DNA of 64,000 nucleotides, taken from Archangium sp. GTDB lineage: Bacteria; Myxococcota; Myxococcia; Myxococcales; Myxococcaceae. The stretch spans positions 62,001 to 126,000 of the forward strand of contig JAUXRX010000056.1 in the NCBI GenBank assembly GCA_030681645.1. The letters run 5' to 3'. The notes under the pieces were generated by a model. It had not been told where the DNA came from. It was given only the letters and a program-made list of their open reading frames with translations, and ran no database searches. The translations under genes and the position numbers were made by a program. Shown here piece after piece: positions 35,375-46,568 of this stretch (positions within the stretch are counted from its first letter, which is position 1; every line of letters begins with the position of its first letter).

Positions 35375-35752
35375 TTACTCCCTCGCGCGGATCTGCAACA
35401 TCCCGTCGGGCAGCTCGAAGCTCTTGAGCGCCTCGAAGCTGAGCGCCTGCCACTTCTGCTGACTGTCGAAGACGATCGCGAGGGTGGTGCCCTGGGCGCG
35501 CGCTTCGTGGATGAACTGGATCACCGCGGTCACCGTCGAGGAGTTGAAGAACTCGAGCCGCTCGAAGTGCGCCTCGATGCGGCAACCCGCGTCGCGCGCC
35601 CGCATCAACACCGCCTCGAAGTACGGCGTGAGCAGCGTGGCGGGATGCCGCGCGTTGCTCCGGCCCGACCAGTCGAGCCGCAGGAGCTCGGGCGAGCTGT
35701 CGCGGGCTTCCACCAGCAGGTCGCCGGAGACCAGGGAAGCAAACAGTTCCAT
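35375..35752 (-). CDS. STAS-like domain protein
   Basis: A 125-residue single-domain protein resembling anti-anti-sigma (STAS) domains and the slr1659-like group: a helix-strand order with FERLEFFNSSTVTAVIQF at the usual phosphorylation helix, followed by GTTLAIVFDSQQKWQ and LFDLPDG-like turn (FELPDGMLQ). A Ser pair (NSS) sits where the regulatory Ser or Asp occurs. It lies 11 bp after the diguanylate cyclase, suggesting that the two act together in signalling. The assignment rests on pattern only. Confidence 0.6.
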   Translation of the reverse strand: MELFASLVSGDLLVEARDSSPELLRLDWSGRSNARHPATLLTPYFEAVLMRARDAGCRIEAHFERLEFFNSSTVTAVIQFIHEARAQGTTLAIVFDSQQKWQALSFEALKSFELPDGMLQIRARE

Positions 35753-35763
35753 TCAGGTCTCCT

Positions 35764-36705
35764 TCATTGCGTCATCGGGGCGTGGAGCGAAGGCGTGAAG
35801 GCCACGACGCGGTCCTTCCCCGTGGCCTTGGCGTGCAGCAGCGCGGAGTCGGCGTGCTTGAGCAGATCCGAATAGAGCGTGCCGTCGGCCGGGTAGGCGG
35901 CCACCCCGATGCTGATGGTGATCGCCATCTTCTGCCCCTCGAACTCGAAGTGGTGCTCGCGCAGCTTCCTGCAGAGCCGCCACGCGAAGTCGGTCGCCTG
36001 GGATTGGTCGCAGTCGGCGAGGAAGACCGCGAACTCGTCGCCGCCCAGGCGCACCGCCACGTCAGCGGTGCGAATGGAGGTGGCGATGGTGCGGGCCAGC
36101 TCGTTGAGCGCCACCGAGCCGCCGGCGTGGCCGTAGTTGGTGTTGAGCACCTTCAGGTCGTCGAGGTCGATGAAGACGAGCGCGTACGCCTGGCCTTCGC
36201 GCCTGCTGCGTTCGTGCTGCCGTTCCATCAGCTCGGCGAAGTAGCGATGGTTGAAGAGGTTGGTGAGGCCGTCGTGGTTGGCCTGGTCGTAGAGCGAGCT
36301 CATCTGCCGCCGGGTCTGTTCGATCACCACGCGCTGGATCTCGACCATGTTCCGGCCCAGCTCGACGTGGCGCAGCGCGATGTGCAGCCCCGCCGACGCG
36401 AGCGCCTCGGGCCAGCCGAGGTCGAGGAAGCCGTCACACGGGTAGCGCTCGAGCAGCGCGTGCATGCCCACCGAGTCCGGCCGGCCCGCCACCAGCATGG
36501 CCACCGCGCCGAACCGATCGCGCTCCTTGAGGCCGGCCAGCACCAGGTTCACCTCTTCGGGCCGGGGCTCCACCAGCACGATGCAGTCGAAGCGCACGTC
36601 GGCCGCCAGGCCCCGGAGCGCCCGATGCGGGTGGACCTGAAAGTCGCGCAGCCGCCAGCCGGCAGGCCACTCGTTCGGAGCTGAGACGACTGCCAGCTGA
36701 TGCAT
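35764..36705 (-). CDS. diguanylate cyclase (GGDEF)
   Basis: A 313-residue cytoplasmic enzyme that would make cyclic di-GMP from two GTP. The C-terminal GGDEF domain has DGLTNLFNHRYF, DLDDLKVLN and an intact RLGGDEFAVF active site. An inhibitory-site RTAD lies five residues before GGDEF, so product feedback is likely. The N-terminal half (~1-130) has receiver-like alternation but no clear phospho-acceptor Asp, then a coiled helix. It is divergent from feoA and leads a close minus-strand run of six genes. Confidence 0.94.
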   Translation of the reverse strand: MHQLAVVSAPNEWPAGWRLRDFQVHPHRALRGLAADVRFDCIVLVEPRPEEVNLVLAGLKERDRFGAVAMLVAGRPDSVGMHALLERYPCDGFLDLGWPEALASAGLHIALRHVELGRNMVEIQRVVIEQTRRQMSSLYDQANHDGLTNLFNHRYFAELMERQHERSRREGQAYALVFIDLDDLKVLNTNYGHAGGSVALNELARTIATSIRTADVAVRLGGDEFAVFLADCDQSQATDFAWRLCRKLREHHFEFEGQKMAITISIGVAAYPADGTLYSDLLKHADSALLHAKATGKDRVVAFTPSLHAPMTQ

Positions 36706-36879
36706 GCCACCCCCCCGGGCTGCTGCGGAACGGCGGCAAAGGTACCAGCGTGCGTCCCGCCGGCTCCTCCCCCGAATCTGGGGTGGTGCTCACGCGTAGC
36801 GCCGGGAACCAGGGAGGTTGACGCAGGTCAACCACGCAGATTGTGGAGCGGGCCGAGGGGCGTTAGAGGCACCAGCGCG

Positions 36880-37134
36880 GTGACGTCTCTCGACCAGCTT
36901 CCCCCACAGCTCTCCGGCGAACAGGCCCCTCGCGGGGTGATCAGCGCGCTGCGCCTGGCGGCGCGCGAAGCGGCGTGGCTGCGGGCGATCGGGCTGGGTG
37001 AAGGCGTGACGGTGACGGTGCTGCGCAAGGCGCCGCTGGGAGGCCCGCTGCACGTGCGCGTCTCGGGCGGGGCCGAGCTGGCCGTCGATCGCGAGCTGGC
37101 GCGGCACGTCGACGTCGAGGTCGAGAAGGCGTGA
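36880..37134 (+). CDS. feoA: FeoA, ferrous iron transport accessory protein
   Basis: An 84-residue SH3-like protein with the FeoA pattern: LRAIGLGEGVTVTVLRKAPLGGPLHVRV and the closing VDRELARHVDVEV. It assists FeoB in ferrous iron uptake at the inner membrane. The GTG start at 36880 is in frame and gives the usual FeoA length; longer upstream extensions are not family-like. Its stop overlaps feoB by 4 bp (GTGA). No Fur box was recognised in the 174 bp upstream. Confidence 0.9.
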   Translation: MTSLDQLPPQLSGEQAPRGVISALRLAAREAAWLRAIGLGEGVTVTVLRKAPLGGPLHVRVSGGAELAVDRELARHVDVEVEKA

Positions 37135-39017
37135 GCCCATACTGCGTCGTCGCGCTGGTGGGCCGGCCCAACGCGGGCAAGTCTTCGCTCTTCAACGCGG
37201 TGACGGGCGGCCACGCGAAGGTGGGCAACTTCCCCGGCGTCACGGTGGAGCTGCTCGACGCGATCGTGAAGCTCTCGTCGGGTGAGCAGCTCGAGCTGGT
37301 CGATCTGCCGGGCGTGTACTCGGTGGAGGGCGAGGCAGATCCCGAGAGCGACGAGGGGCACGCGCGGCGTTTTCTCGACCTCGCGCGCGACGACAAGAAG
37401 CCGTTGATCATCGCGCAGGTGCTCGACGCCACGCAGCTCGAGCTGAGCCTGCGGTTGACGCTCGAGCTGAGGCGCCGCGGCGTGCCGCTGGTGGTGCTCG
37501 CCACGCAGCACGACGCGCTGGTGAAGCAGGGGTCTGAGCTCGACGCGCGCGCGCTCGAAGACGCGCTGGGCGTGCCCGTGCTCGCCACCAGCGCGCGGCA
37601 CCCGAACGTGCAGCAGAAGGTGAGCGAGCTGCTGGGGGACGCCTGGCGGCAGCAGCGCACGCCGCCCACGGACGAGCTCGACGTGCAGGCGATCGCGAAG
37701 AAGGTGCTGGTGCCGCGCGTCGACGCGAAGGAAGCGTTCGCGCGGGTGCGGCGCCGCACCGAGCGGCTCGACGCGGTGCTGCTGCACCCGCTGCTGGGGC
37801 CGCTGGTGTTCGTGGCGTTGATGACCGCGCTCTTCGCGGCGGTGTTCCTCATCGCCGAGCCGGTGACGGCGTTGATCGATCTCGCCAACCAGGCGCTGGG
37901 GGCACGCATCGAGGGGCTGCTCGGCACCGGGTGGTTGTCTTCGCTGCTGGTGGACGGCGTGCTGGGCGGGGCGGGCACGGTGCTCTCGTTCCTTCCGCAG
38001 ATCGTGATCCTCACCATCGCGATGGAGCTGATCGACGCCTCGGGCTACCTCGCGCGGGGCACGTTCCTGGTCGATCGACTGCTGCGCTTCGCGGGGCTGG
38101 GAGGGCGCTCGTTCGTGCCGCTGCTGACGGCGCATGCCTGCGCGATCCCCGCGATCTCGTCGGCGCGGATCATTCGCGACCCCGGGCAGCGGCTGCGCAC
38201 GATCCTGGTGTTGCCGTTGATGACCTGCTCGGCGCGCATTCCCACGTACGGGCTGTTGATCAGCACGTTCTTCGCGGACCGCCCGGCGTGGTTCAAGGGC
38301 GCGCTGTTCGTCGGGTTGTATTTCGCCGGCATCCTCTCGGGCTTCGTCGCCTCGCTCATCCTCGGGCGCACGGTGAAGCAGACGGGGCAGACGCGGCCGC
38401 TGGTGCTGGAGATGCCGCCGTACCGCATGCCACAGGCGCCGGTGGTGGGGCGGGTCGCGTGGCGCGCGGGCACCCGCTTCGTGCGGGACGTGGGGTCGGT
38501 CATCCTCATCGCGGCGATCGTGTTGTGGGCGCTGCTCACCGTGCCGGGGCCGGGGGAGAGCCATTCCGCGCCGCCGGGCTCTTCGCCGCGGGTGGTGGCG
38601 ATGCACGGGAGCCTGGCGGCCGCGGCCGGCCGGTTGCTCGAGCCGGTGACGAAGCCGGCCGGGTTCGATTGGCGGCTCAACGTCGGGTTGATCGGCTCGT
38701 TCGGGGCGCGGGAGCTGATGGTGGGGACGATGGGCGTCATCTTCGGCATCGAGGGCGGCGAAGACGACACCGCGCCGCTCTCGGCGAGGCTGCGTGACGC
38801 GAAGACGGCGACCGGGGCCATCGCGTACGGCCCGCCGACCGCGTTGGCCCTGATGGCGTTCTTCGTGCTCGCCTGCCAGTGCATGAGCACGGTGGCGGCG
38901 GTGAAGCGGGAGACGAGGTCCTGGAGGTGGCCCGCGTTCGTGCTCGGGTACACGTATGCCGCGGCGTGGGTGGTGGCGGTGATCGTGTTCCAGGTGGCGA
39001 CGGCGGTTGGTCTCTAG
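37131..39017 (+). CDS. feoB: FeoB, ferrous iron transporter with G domain
   Basis: A 628-residue inner-membrane ferrous iron permease. The N-terminal GTPase domain has G1 GRPNAGKSS, the switch VGNFPGVTVE and G3 DLPG. At the G4 position, where NxxD is expected, the protein has TQHD (VVLATQHDAL). Gate regions follow: SFVPLLTAHACAIPAI and LMTCSARIPTYGLLI, with the two conserved Cys-containing gate motifs. About eight to nine hydrophobic segments end near the C-terminus. It is shorter than E. coli FeoB (773) mainly because the C-terminal cytosolic extension is missing. FeoC is absent. Translation is coupled to feoA. Confidence 0.95.
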   Translation: MSPYCVVALVGRPNAGKSSLFNAVTGGHAKVGNFPGVTVELLDAIVKLSSGEQLELVDLPGVYSVEGEADPESDEGHARRFLDLARDDKKPLIIAQVLDATQLELSLRLTLELRRRGVPLVVLATQHDALVKQGSELDARALEDALGVPVLATSARHPNVQQKVSELLGDAWRQQRTPPTDELDVQAIAKKVLVPRVDAKEAFARVRRRTERLDAVLLHPLLGPLVFVALMTALFAAVFLIAEPVTALIDLANQALGARIEGLLGTGWLSSLLVDGVLGGAGTVLSFLPQIVILTIAMELIDASGYLARGTFLVDRLLRFAGLGGRSFVPLLTAHACAIPAISSARIIRDPGQRLRTILVLPLMTCSARIPTYGLLISTFFADRPAWFKGALFVGLYFAGILSGFVASLILGRTVKQTGQTRPLVLEMPPYRMPQAPVVGRVAWRAGTRFVRDVGSVILIAAIVLWALLTVPGPGESHSAPPGSSPRVVAMHGSLAAAAGRLLEPVTKPAGFDWRLNVGLIGSFGARELMVGTMGVIFGIEGGEDDTAPLSARLRDAKTATGAIAYGPPTALALMAFFVLACQCMSTVAAVKRETRSWRWPAFVLGYTYAAAWVVAVIVFQVATAVGL

Positions 39018-39022
39018 GTTCG

Positions 39023-39637
39023 TCAGCGCGGGGCTGCGTCGGCCATCAGCTGGTAGAAGCCGGTGCCGACGTAGAGGGAGCAGAAGCGCACGTCGTCGAG
39101 CTCGAGTCCGCTGAACTGGCGCGCCTCGAGTTCCCGGGCGACGTCGCTGCGGATGAGGAGTGGCCGGTTGTGCTCCGCGAGCCTCGCGATCACCGCGGTC
39201 GGCTTCGGCAGGCCCTGGCCCACGAGCGTGACTCGCTCGACGAGTGAGGCCACGTCGTTCATCGCGCTGCGCACGCCGTCGCGGCGGCGCTCGGGGAACG
39301 AGTCCACCGGCGGCAGGTGCGCGAAGAACGCGGCCAGCGAGATGCGGCCCACCACGTTCGTCGCGAACCAGCCCTCGAGGGACTCCTGGCCCGGCACCTC
39401 GATGACCGCCTCGGTCGTCTCGAGGTTGTCGGCGCCCTTGTCGCGGAGGAACGTGATGACGTCGCGGTGCAGGAACGGCGTGATCGAACGGAAGAGCTGC
39501 GGGAGCGGCCTGGTGCCGGAGTACTTCGCCTGGATCGTGCGCGGCCGGCTCTCGAGCGGCTTGCCGTGGCGCCAGTCGTCGAACTGCGAGGGCACCTCGA
39601 AGGACGAGACCATCTGAGGAAGGAAGAGCTCGTACAT
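39023..39637 (-). CDS. Imm11-family-like protein
   Basis: A 204-residue cytoplasmic protein that resembles Imm11 (DUF1629)-type proteins: DNLETTEAVIEVP followed by WFATNVVGRISLAAF, and a C-terminal LIRSDVARELEARQFSG...VRFCSLYV. This order (a long helical part, then 'NVVG' strand, then 'F.G..f..l') fits that family, which is often abundant in Myxococcus as immunity partners of secreted toxins. No toxin gene lies next to it. The assignment is by recalled pattern only. It converges on feoB with 5 bp between stops. Confidence 0.55.
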   Translation of the reverse strand: MYELFLPQMVSSFEVPSQFDDWRHGKPLESRPRTIQAKYSGTRPLPQLFRSITPFLHRDVITFLRDKGADNLETTEAVIEVPGQESLEGWFATNVVGRISLAAFFAHLPPVDSFPERRRDGVRSAMNDVASLVERVTLVGQGLPKPTAVIARLAEHNRPLLIRSDVARELEARQFSGLELDDVRFCSLYVGTGFYQLMADAAPR

Positions 39638-39735
39638 GCGCCGTAGCTTTCCCCAGATCGCGCCGTAACGCGCGCGTGTCAGTGTCCAGCGGGGCGGTTG
39701 GCGGAGCGCGGAGGAGGCGCCCTACAACGTGAGGC

Positions 39736-41298
39736 GTGCGCTGCCGCGTCGCTCTCCTGGTGCTCGTGCTCTCCGCGTGTGGCGGTGAGGTGGAGCGCCC
39801 CGCCGGCGTCGACCGCGCGGAGTTGGTCGGCACCTGGCAGCCCATCGGCACCGGCGTCACCATGATGGACACCGGCAACCCGCTCGGCGCGAACGTGTTC
39901 ATCGGGTACGCCGGGTACGGCATCAGCCTCGGTGAGGCGGAGAGCTGGGTGGGCGCGCTCTACGACGCGCGGCTCCGGTCGCTGGGCGTGCGCTACGTGT
40001 TCGCCGTCAAGGGCCCGGCCGACCCCGGGTACAACGCGCTGGAGCTCGGCAACAGCCGCATCGTCGCCACCATCACCTCGCTCTTGCGCCCGGAGCTGGG
40101 CTTCATCCTCGTCGCCGGTCACTCGAGCGGGTCGTTCGTCGCCGATGAGTTCCTCCAGCAGCTCGACACCGGGGCGGATCCGTTCAACGCCATCGGCGGG
40201 CGCGTCGTCTTCTTCAACCTCGATGGAGATCAGAAGTACGTCGGCGCCAACGCGATCAACCGGCTGCGCCGCGCGTACTACGTGAACGGCTTCAACCCGG
40301 CCACCGGCGCGGTCTCCTGGAACCACGGCGCGATGAGCTCGCTGGGCGCCGCGTTCGCCGGGAAGGGCGGCACGCTCGAATACGACGCGAGCAGCTCGGG
40401 CTGCACCGCGGGCGGGTGCGTGCACATCTCGCTCGTCTCCACGGTGCCCCACAATCCGGGCGGCGGCAGCGGCGTCGACTACGCAGACTTCGGCGGGCGG
40501 CCGGTGAACCAGTGGTGGGTCGACGTGAAGCGCGAGGAAGCGGGCCTGGGCCAGTGCGCCACGCCGTTCGTCACCGAGGGGCTGATCGAAGCGCGCTACG
40601 TCGCGATGGGTGGGTGCGATTCCATCGTCGGGAGCCCGACCACGAACATGCTGGTCACCGCCGACGGCATGGGTCGCTACAACCGCTTCACCTGGGGCGC
40701 GATCTACTGGTCGTTCTTCACGGGTGCGCACGAGCTGCGCGGGGCGATCTACGAGAACTGGGCGGCGCTCGCGTTCGAGAACGGGCCGCTCGGGTATCCG
40801 ACCACCGATGAGTTGGTCACGTTCGACACCCTCGGCCGGTACAACCGTTTCCAGCACGGCGCGGTGTACTGGTCGTACGGCACCGGCGCGCACGCGGTGG
40901 TCGAGCCCGTGTACTCCGCGTGGGCCGCGGCGAACTTCGAGAACGGTGCGCTCGGGTATCCGATCTCCGACACGCACGCGGTGACGGGTGGAGTGCAGAA
41001 CGAGTTCCAGCACGGCTCGCTCGTGGTCTTCGCGGATGGCACCTCGCTCGTGGTGCTCTCTGGCGTCGACGCAGGCGTCGTCGTCGATGCGGGCGCGCCG
41101 ATCGAGGCAGACGCGGGGTTTGTCGAGGTCGATGCGGGGGCGATTCCGAGCGCTCCTCCGCCTGATCCGTCGGAGCCAGTCGAGGTCGTCACTGAACCCG
41201 AAGGCGTGGTGGGTGGGTGCAGCGCGAGCGGCATCGCGTTCATCCCGCTGCTCGGGCTCCCGTTCTTGCGTCGGCGCAGAAGCCTTCAGGGGACGTAG
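39736..41298 (+). CDS. LGFP-repeat lipoprotein with MYXO-CTERM-like tail
   Basis: A 520-residue exported protein. The signal ends LVLSAC (Cys15), suggesting a lipoprotein. Residues ~50-270 hold a hydrolase-like segment with a nucleophile-type turn GHSSGSF. Residues ~280-440 hold three LGFP-type repeats (GPLGYPTTDE, GALGYPISDT and MGGCDSIVGSPTTN), a fold linked to cell-wall binding. A D-A-G-rich stretch is followed by GCSASG, a hydrophobic run (IAFIPLLGLPFL) and RRRRS, a MYXO-CTERM-like sorting signal. Both N-terminal and C-terminal anchors would be unusual. The GTG start at 39736 is chosen for the signal peptide. Confidence 0.85.
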   Translation: MRCRVALLVLVLSACGGEVERPAGVDRAELVGTWQPIGTGVTMMDTGNPLGANVFIGYAGYGISLGEAESWVGALYDARLRSLGVRYVFAVKGPADPGYNALELGNSRIVATITSLLRPELGFILVAGHSSGSFVADEFLQQLDTGADPFNAIGGRVVFFNLDGDQKYVGANAINRLRRAYYVNGFNPATGAVSWNHGAMSSLGAAFAGKGGTLEYDASSSGCTAGGCVHISLVSTVPHNPGGGSGVDYADFGGRPVNQWWVDVKREEAGLGQCATPFVTEGLIEARYVAMGGCDSIVGSPTTNMLVTADGMGRYNRFTWGAIYWSFFTGAHELRGAIYENWAALAFENGPLGYPTTDELVTFDTLGRYNRFQHGAVYWSYGTGAHAVVEPVYSAWAAANFENGALGYPISDTHAVTGGVQNEFQHGSLVVFADGTSLVVLSGVDAGVVVDAGAPIEADAGFVEVDAGAIPSAPPPDPSEPVEVVTEPEGVVGGCSASGIAFIPLLGLPFLRRRRSLQGT

Positions 41299-41382
41299 GG
41301 GTTTCTGGATCTGCTCCGCAATCGACTCGAACGGGCTCTCCATTCGCGGCGAGGACGCTCAGGTGACGAGGTGGGGGCGGGT

Positions 41383-41440
41383 CTCCCGGACTTGTCATCC
41401 GGGTGTACGGGGCCGTACACCCGGAGTACGGCCCCGGGAG
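41383..41440. repeat. nested inverted repeats with alternative pairings
   Basis: GGGTGTACGG (41401-41410) pairs perfectly with CCGTACACCC (41413-41422). GGGGCCGTAC (41409-41418) can alternatively pair with GTACGGCCCC (41426-41435). An outer pair CTCCCGG (41383-41389) and CCGGGAG (41434-41440) encloses both. The stretch sits between the LGFP lipoprotein stop and the next start (262 bp). No T-run follows, so it is not a normal terminator; it could be an operator or a leader switch. Confidence 0.65.
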
Positions 41441-41560
41441 ATCGACAGGGCCCGCGCTTGCCAGCTGAGGATCCTTGCCCAAAGTGAGAGGCCAGCGTGC
41501 ATCGAGCACCGCACAAATACCTGCCCCACTGCGCACCTCGAGGCCGGATAGGTTGAGCCG

Positions 41561-42064
41561 ATGAGGAGCTGGCTTCTCGGGTTGCTCTCCTTCCTCGGCG
41601 GCGTGCTGCTGCTGATCGCCTGGTGCAATCGCCCGCTCGACCCGAACGCCTGGCGCTCCTTCGCGCGCACCGCGCAAGGTGACGAACTGGAACAGCTGGC
41701 GTCAGGCGGCTACGACCGCGAGCAAGACGACCGCTGGAATCAGTACCTCGCCGCGCTGCGAGCCGGAGACGATGAAGCCTTCGCCGTCGCGCGGCGGCTC
41801 TGCCCCCTGATCGTCAACAGCGCCCACCCGTCCGAAGAATTCGTGGGAGCCCTCGGATGGAGCCTCGAGCGCCGCCCCGCCGAGGTCTTCGAGCTGGTGA
41901 AGCCCTGCTTCCAGGGCACCATCGTCTGCCAGCAATTCGACGAGCACACCGAGCTCGAAGCGCTCAGAGCCTCCGTCGCCCGCCGCCGCACCGCGGTCAC
42001 CGCCCTGCTCGACGGAGGGCTGTCAGCCGAAGCGACCGCCTGCGTGAACGAGCTCCGCGACTGA
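41561..42064 (+). CDS. membrane-anchored protein of unknown function
   Basis: A 167-residue protein with an N-terminal membrane anchor (LLGLLSFLGGVLLLIAW) and a helical, acidic remainder with three cysteines (RRLCPLIV, VKPCFQGT, IVCQQF). No family recognised. It is followed 49 bp later by the MBL-fold gene on the same strand. Confidence 0.75.
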   Translation: MRSWLLGLLSFLGGVLLLIAWCNRPLDPNAWRSFARTAQGDELEQLASGGYDREQDDRWNQYLAALRAGDDEAFAVARRLCPLIVNSAHPSEEFVGALGWSLERRPAEVFELVKPCFQGTIVCQQFDEHTELEALRASVARRRTAVTALLDGGLSAEATACVNELRD

Positions 42065-42113
42065 ACACTTCTTCACTGGGCGCCCGACAGCCCGTTGTTA
42101 GCTTCGGCACGCG

Positions 42114-43304
<1,191 letters not shown>

Positions 43305-43396
43305 AACCGCGGCGCCTCAGCCGGCAACCAACGGCTTTCGCGCTCGTTGACGCGCGTTAGACTGCGACCCCCACCCCCCCGGAGGAGACCACCACC

Positions 43397-44140
43397 ATGG
43401 GCGCTGCCCTGTCCAACATCATCCTCGAAGCCGAACGTGTCGCCGGCCTGCAGGGAAAGCTGATCCTCTCTGGCATCACCCGCATGACCACCGGCCAGGC
43501 CGCCAGCGCGCTCGACACCCCCCAGCTCATCTCGCAGTTCAAGGCGGCCCTGGCCGAGGTGAAGGCCTCGGTGCGCTCGAGCGGCACTGAGCTCCCGGCG
43601 GGCAACTCCAGCCCCGAGACGCTGCGCCGCCACATGGACGTGTACCTCGACCTGATGACCCAGCGCTCCCTCGTGCTCGGCGATCCGCTCGAGACCGCGC
43701 GCCGCGTCGACGAGCTCGCCGCAGAGACCCTCAACATCGCCCGCGTCAGCGTGTGGATGCTCGACGCCGAGTCGACGAAGATCACCTGCACCGATCTCTT
43801 CGAGCGCGCCGGCGGCAAGCACTCTTCCGGCACCGTGCTCTTCGCCAAGGACTTCAAGCCCTACTTCGTCGCCCTCGCCACCCAGCGCACCATCGCCGCG
43901 CACGACGCGCAGACCGACCCCCGCACCGCGTGCTTCACCACCGTCTACCTCAAGCCCCTCGGCATCACCTCGATGCTCGACGTGCCCGTCTGGGTGAACG
44001 CGAAGATGGTGGGCGTGGTCTGCCACGAGCACCTCGGGCCGGCGCGCCAGTGGAACACCGACGAAGAACGCTTCGCCTACCTCATGGCCGCCTTCGTCTC
44101 CCTTTCCATGGAACGGCACACCGGCTCCGCCCGCCTCTAA
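43397..44140 (+). CDS. GAF-domain sensor protein
   Basis: A 247-residue protein: a helical N-terminal part (~1-80) followed by a GAF domain (~95-240) with SVWMLDAESTKIT, HSSGTVLF, and PLGITSMLDVPVW. The GAF domain is closely similar to that of the histidine kinase 2.4 kb downstream, indicating duplication. No output domain is present, so it may bind a ligand and act on a partner. ATG follows GGAGGAG at good spacing. Confidence 0.85.
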   Translation: MGAALSNIILEAERVAGLQGKLILSGITRMTTGQAASALDTPQLISQFKAALAEVKASVRSSGTELPAGNSSPETLRRHMDVYLDLMTQRSLVLGDPLETARRVDELAAETLNIARVSVWMLDAESTKITCTDLFERAGGKHSSGTVLFAKDFKPYFVALATQRTIAAHDAQTDPRTACFTTVYLKPLGITSMLDVPVWVNAKMVGVVCHEHLGPARQWNTDEERFAYLMAAFVSLSMERHTGSARL

Positions 44141-44188
44141 CCTTCCGCTCGGGTTGTTGATCAGGTGGTAGCGTCCCGCTCTCTCCGC

Positions 44189-46405
<2,217 letters not shown>

Positions 46406-46420
46406 ACGGGTTCTCCTCGT

Positions 46421-46480
46421 TGGCGATCGAGCTCATCACCCCTCGGTCGAGCTCATCACCGGTCGAGCGAGCTCATCACC
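46421..46480. repeat. three direct 20-bp repeats, possible operator
   Basis: Three consecutive 20-bp units (46421-46440, 46441-46460, 46461-46480) end in the identical 13-mer CGAGCTCATCACC. They start 16 bases after the kinase stop and about 89 bases before the histidine kinase start, inside its presumed promoter region. Exact 20-bp phasing (about two helix turns) fits binding of a regulator to one face of the helix. Confidence 0.8.
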
Positions 46481-46568
46481 GCTCCACGATTTCCGACCAC
46501 CCTCTTCGGCGAAGCCGTTGAGCAGTCCGTCCCGTCTGCCCCGGTCGGTGGTACACGGTGGCCTCGCG

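Noticed and set aside
36828..39923. A 1,031-residue minus-strand frame across feoAB
   Set aside because: Antisense shadow of feoA and feoB, rich in Arg/His/Pro with no recognised domain.
41401..41435. Rho-independent terminator for the LGFP lipoprotein gene
   Set aside because: Stems are good but no T-run follows; kept only as an inverted-repeat element.
43321..43396. CCACCCCCCCGGAGG run as a regulatory element
   Set aside because: It is best explained as the Shine-Dalgarno region of the GAF gene.
46421..46480. CRISPR-like array
   Set aside because: Units are 20 bp head to tail with no unique spacers of constant length; they are direct repeats only.
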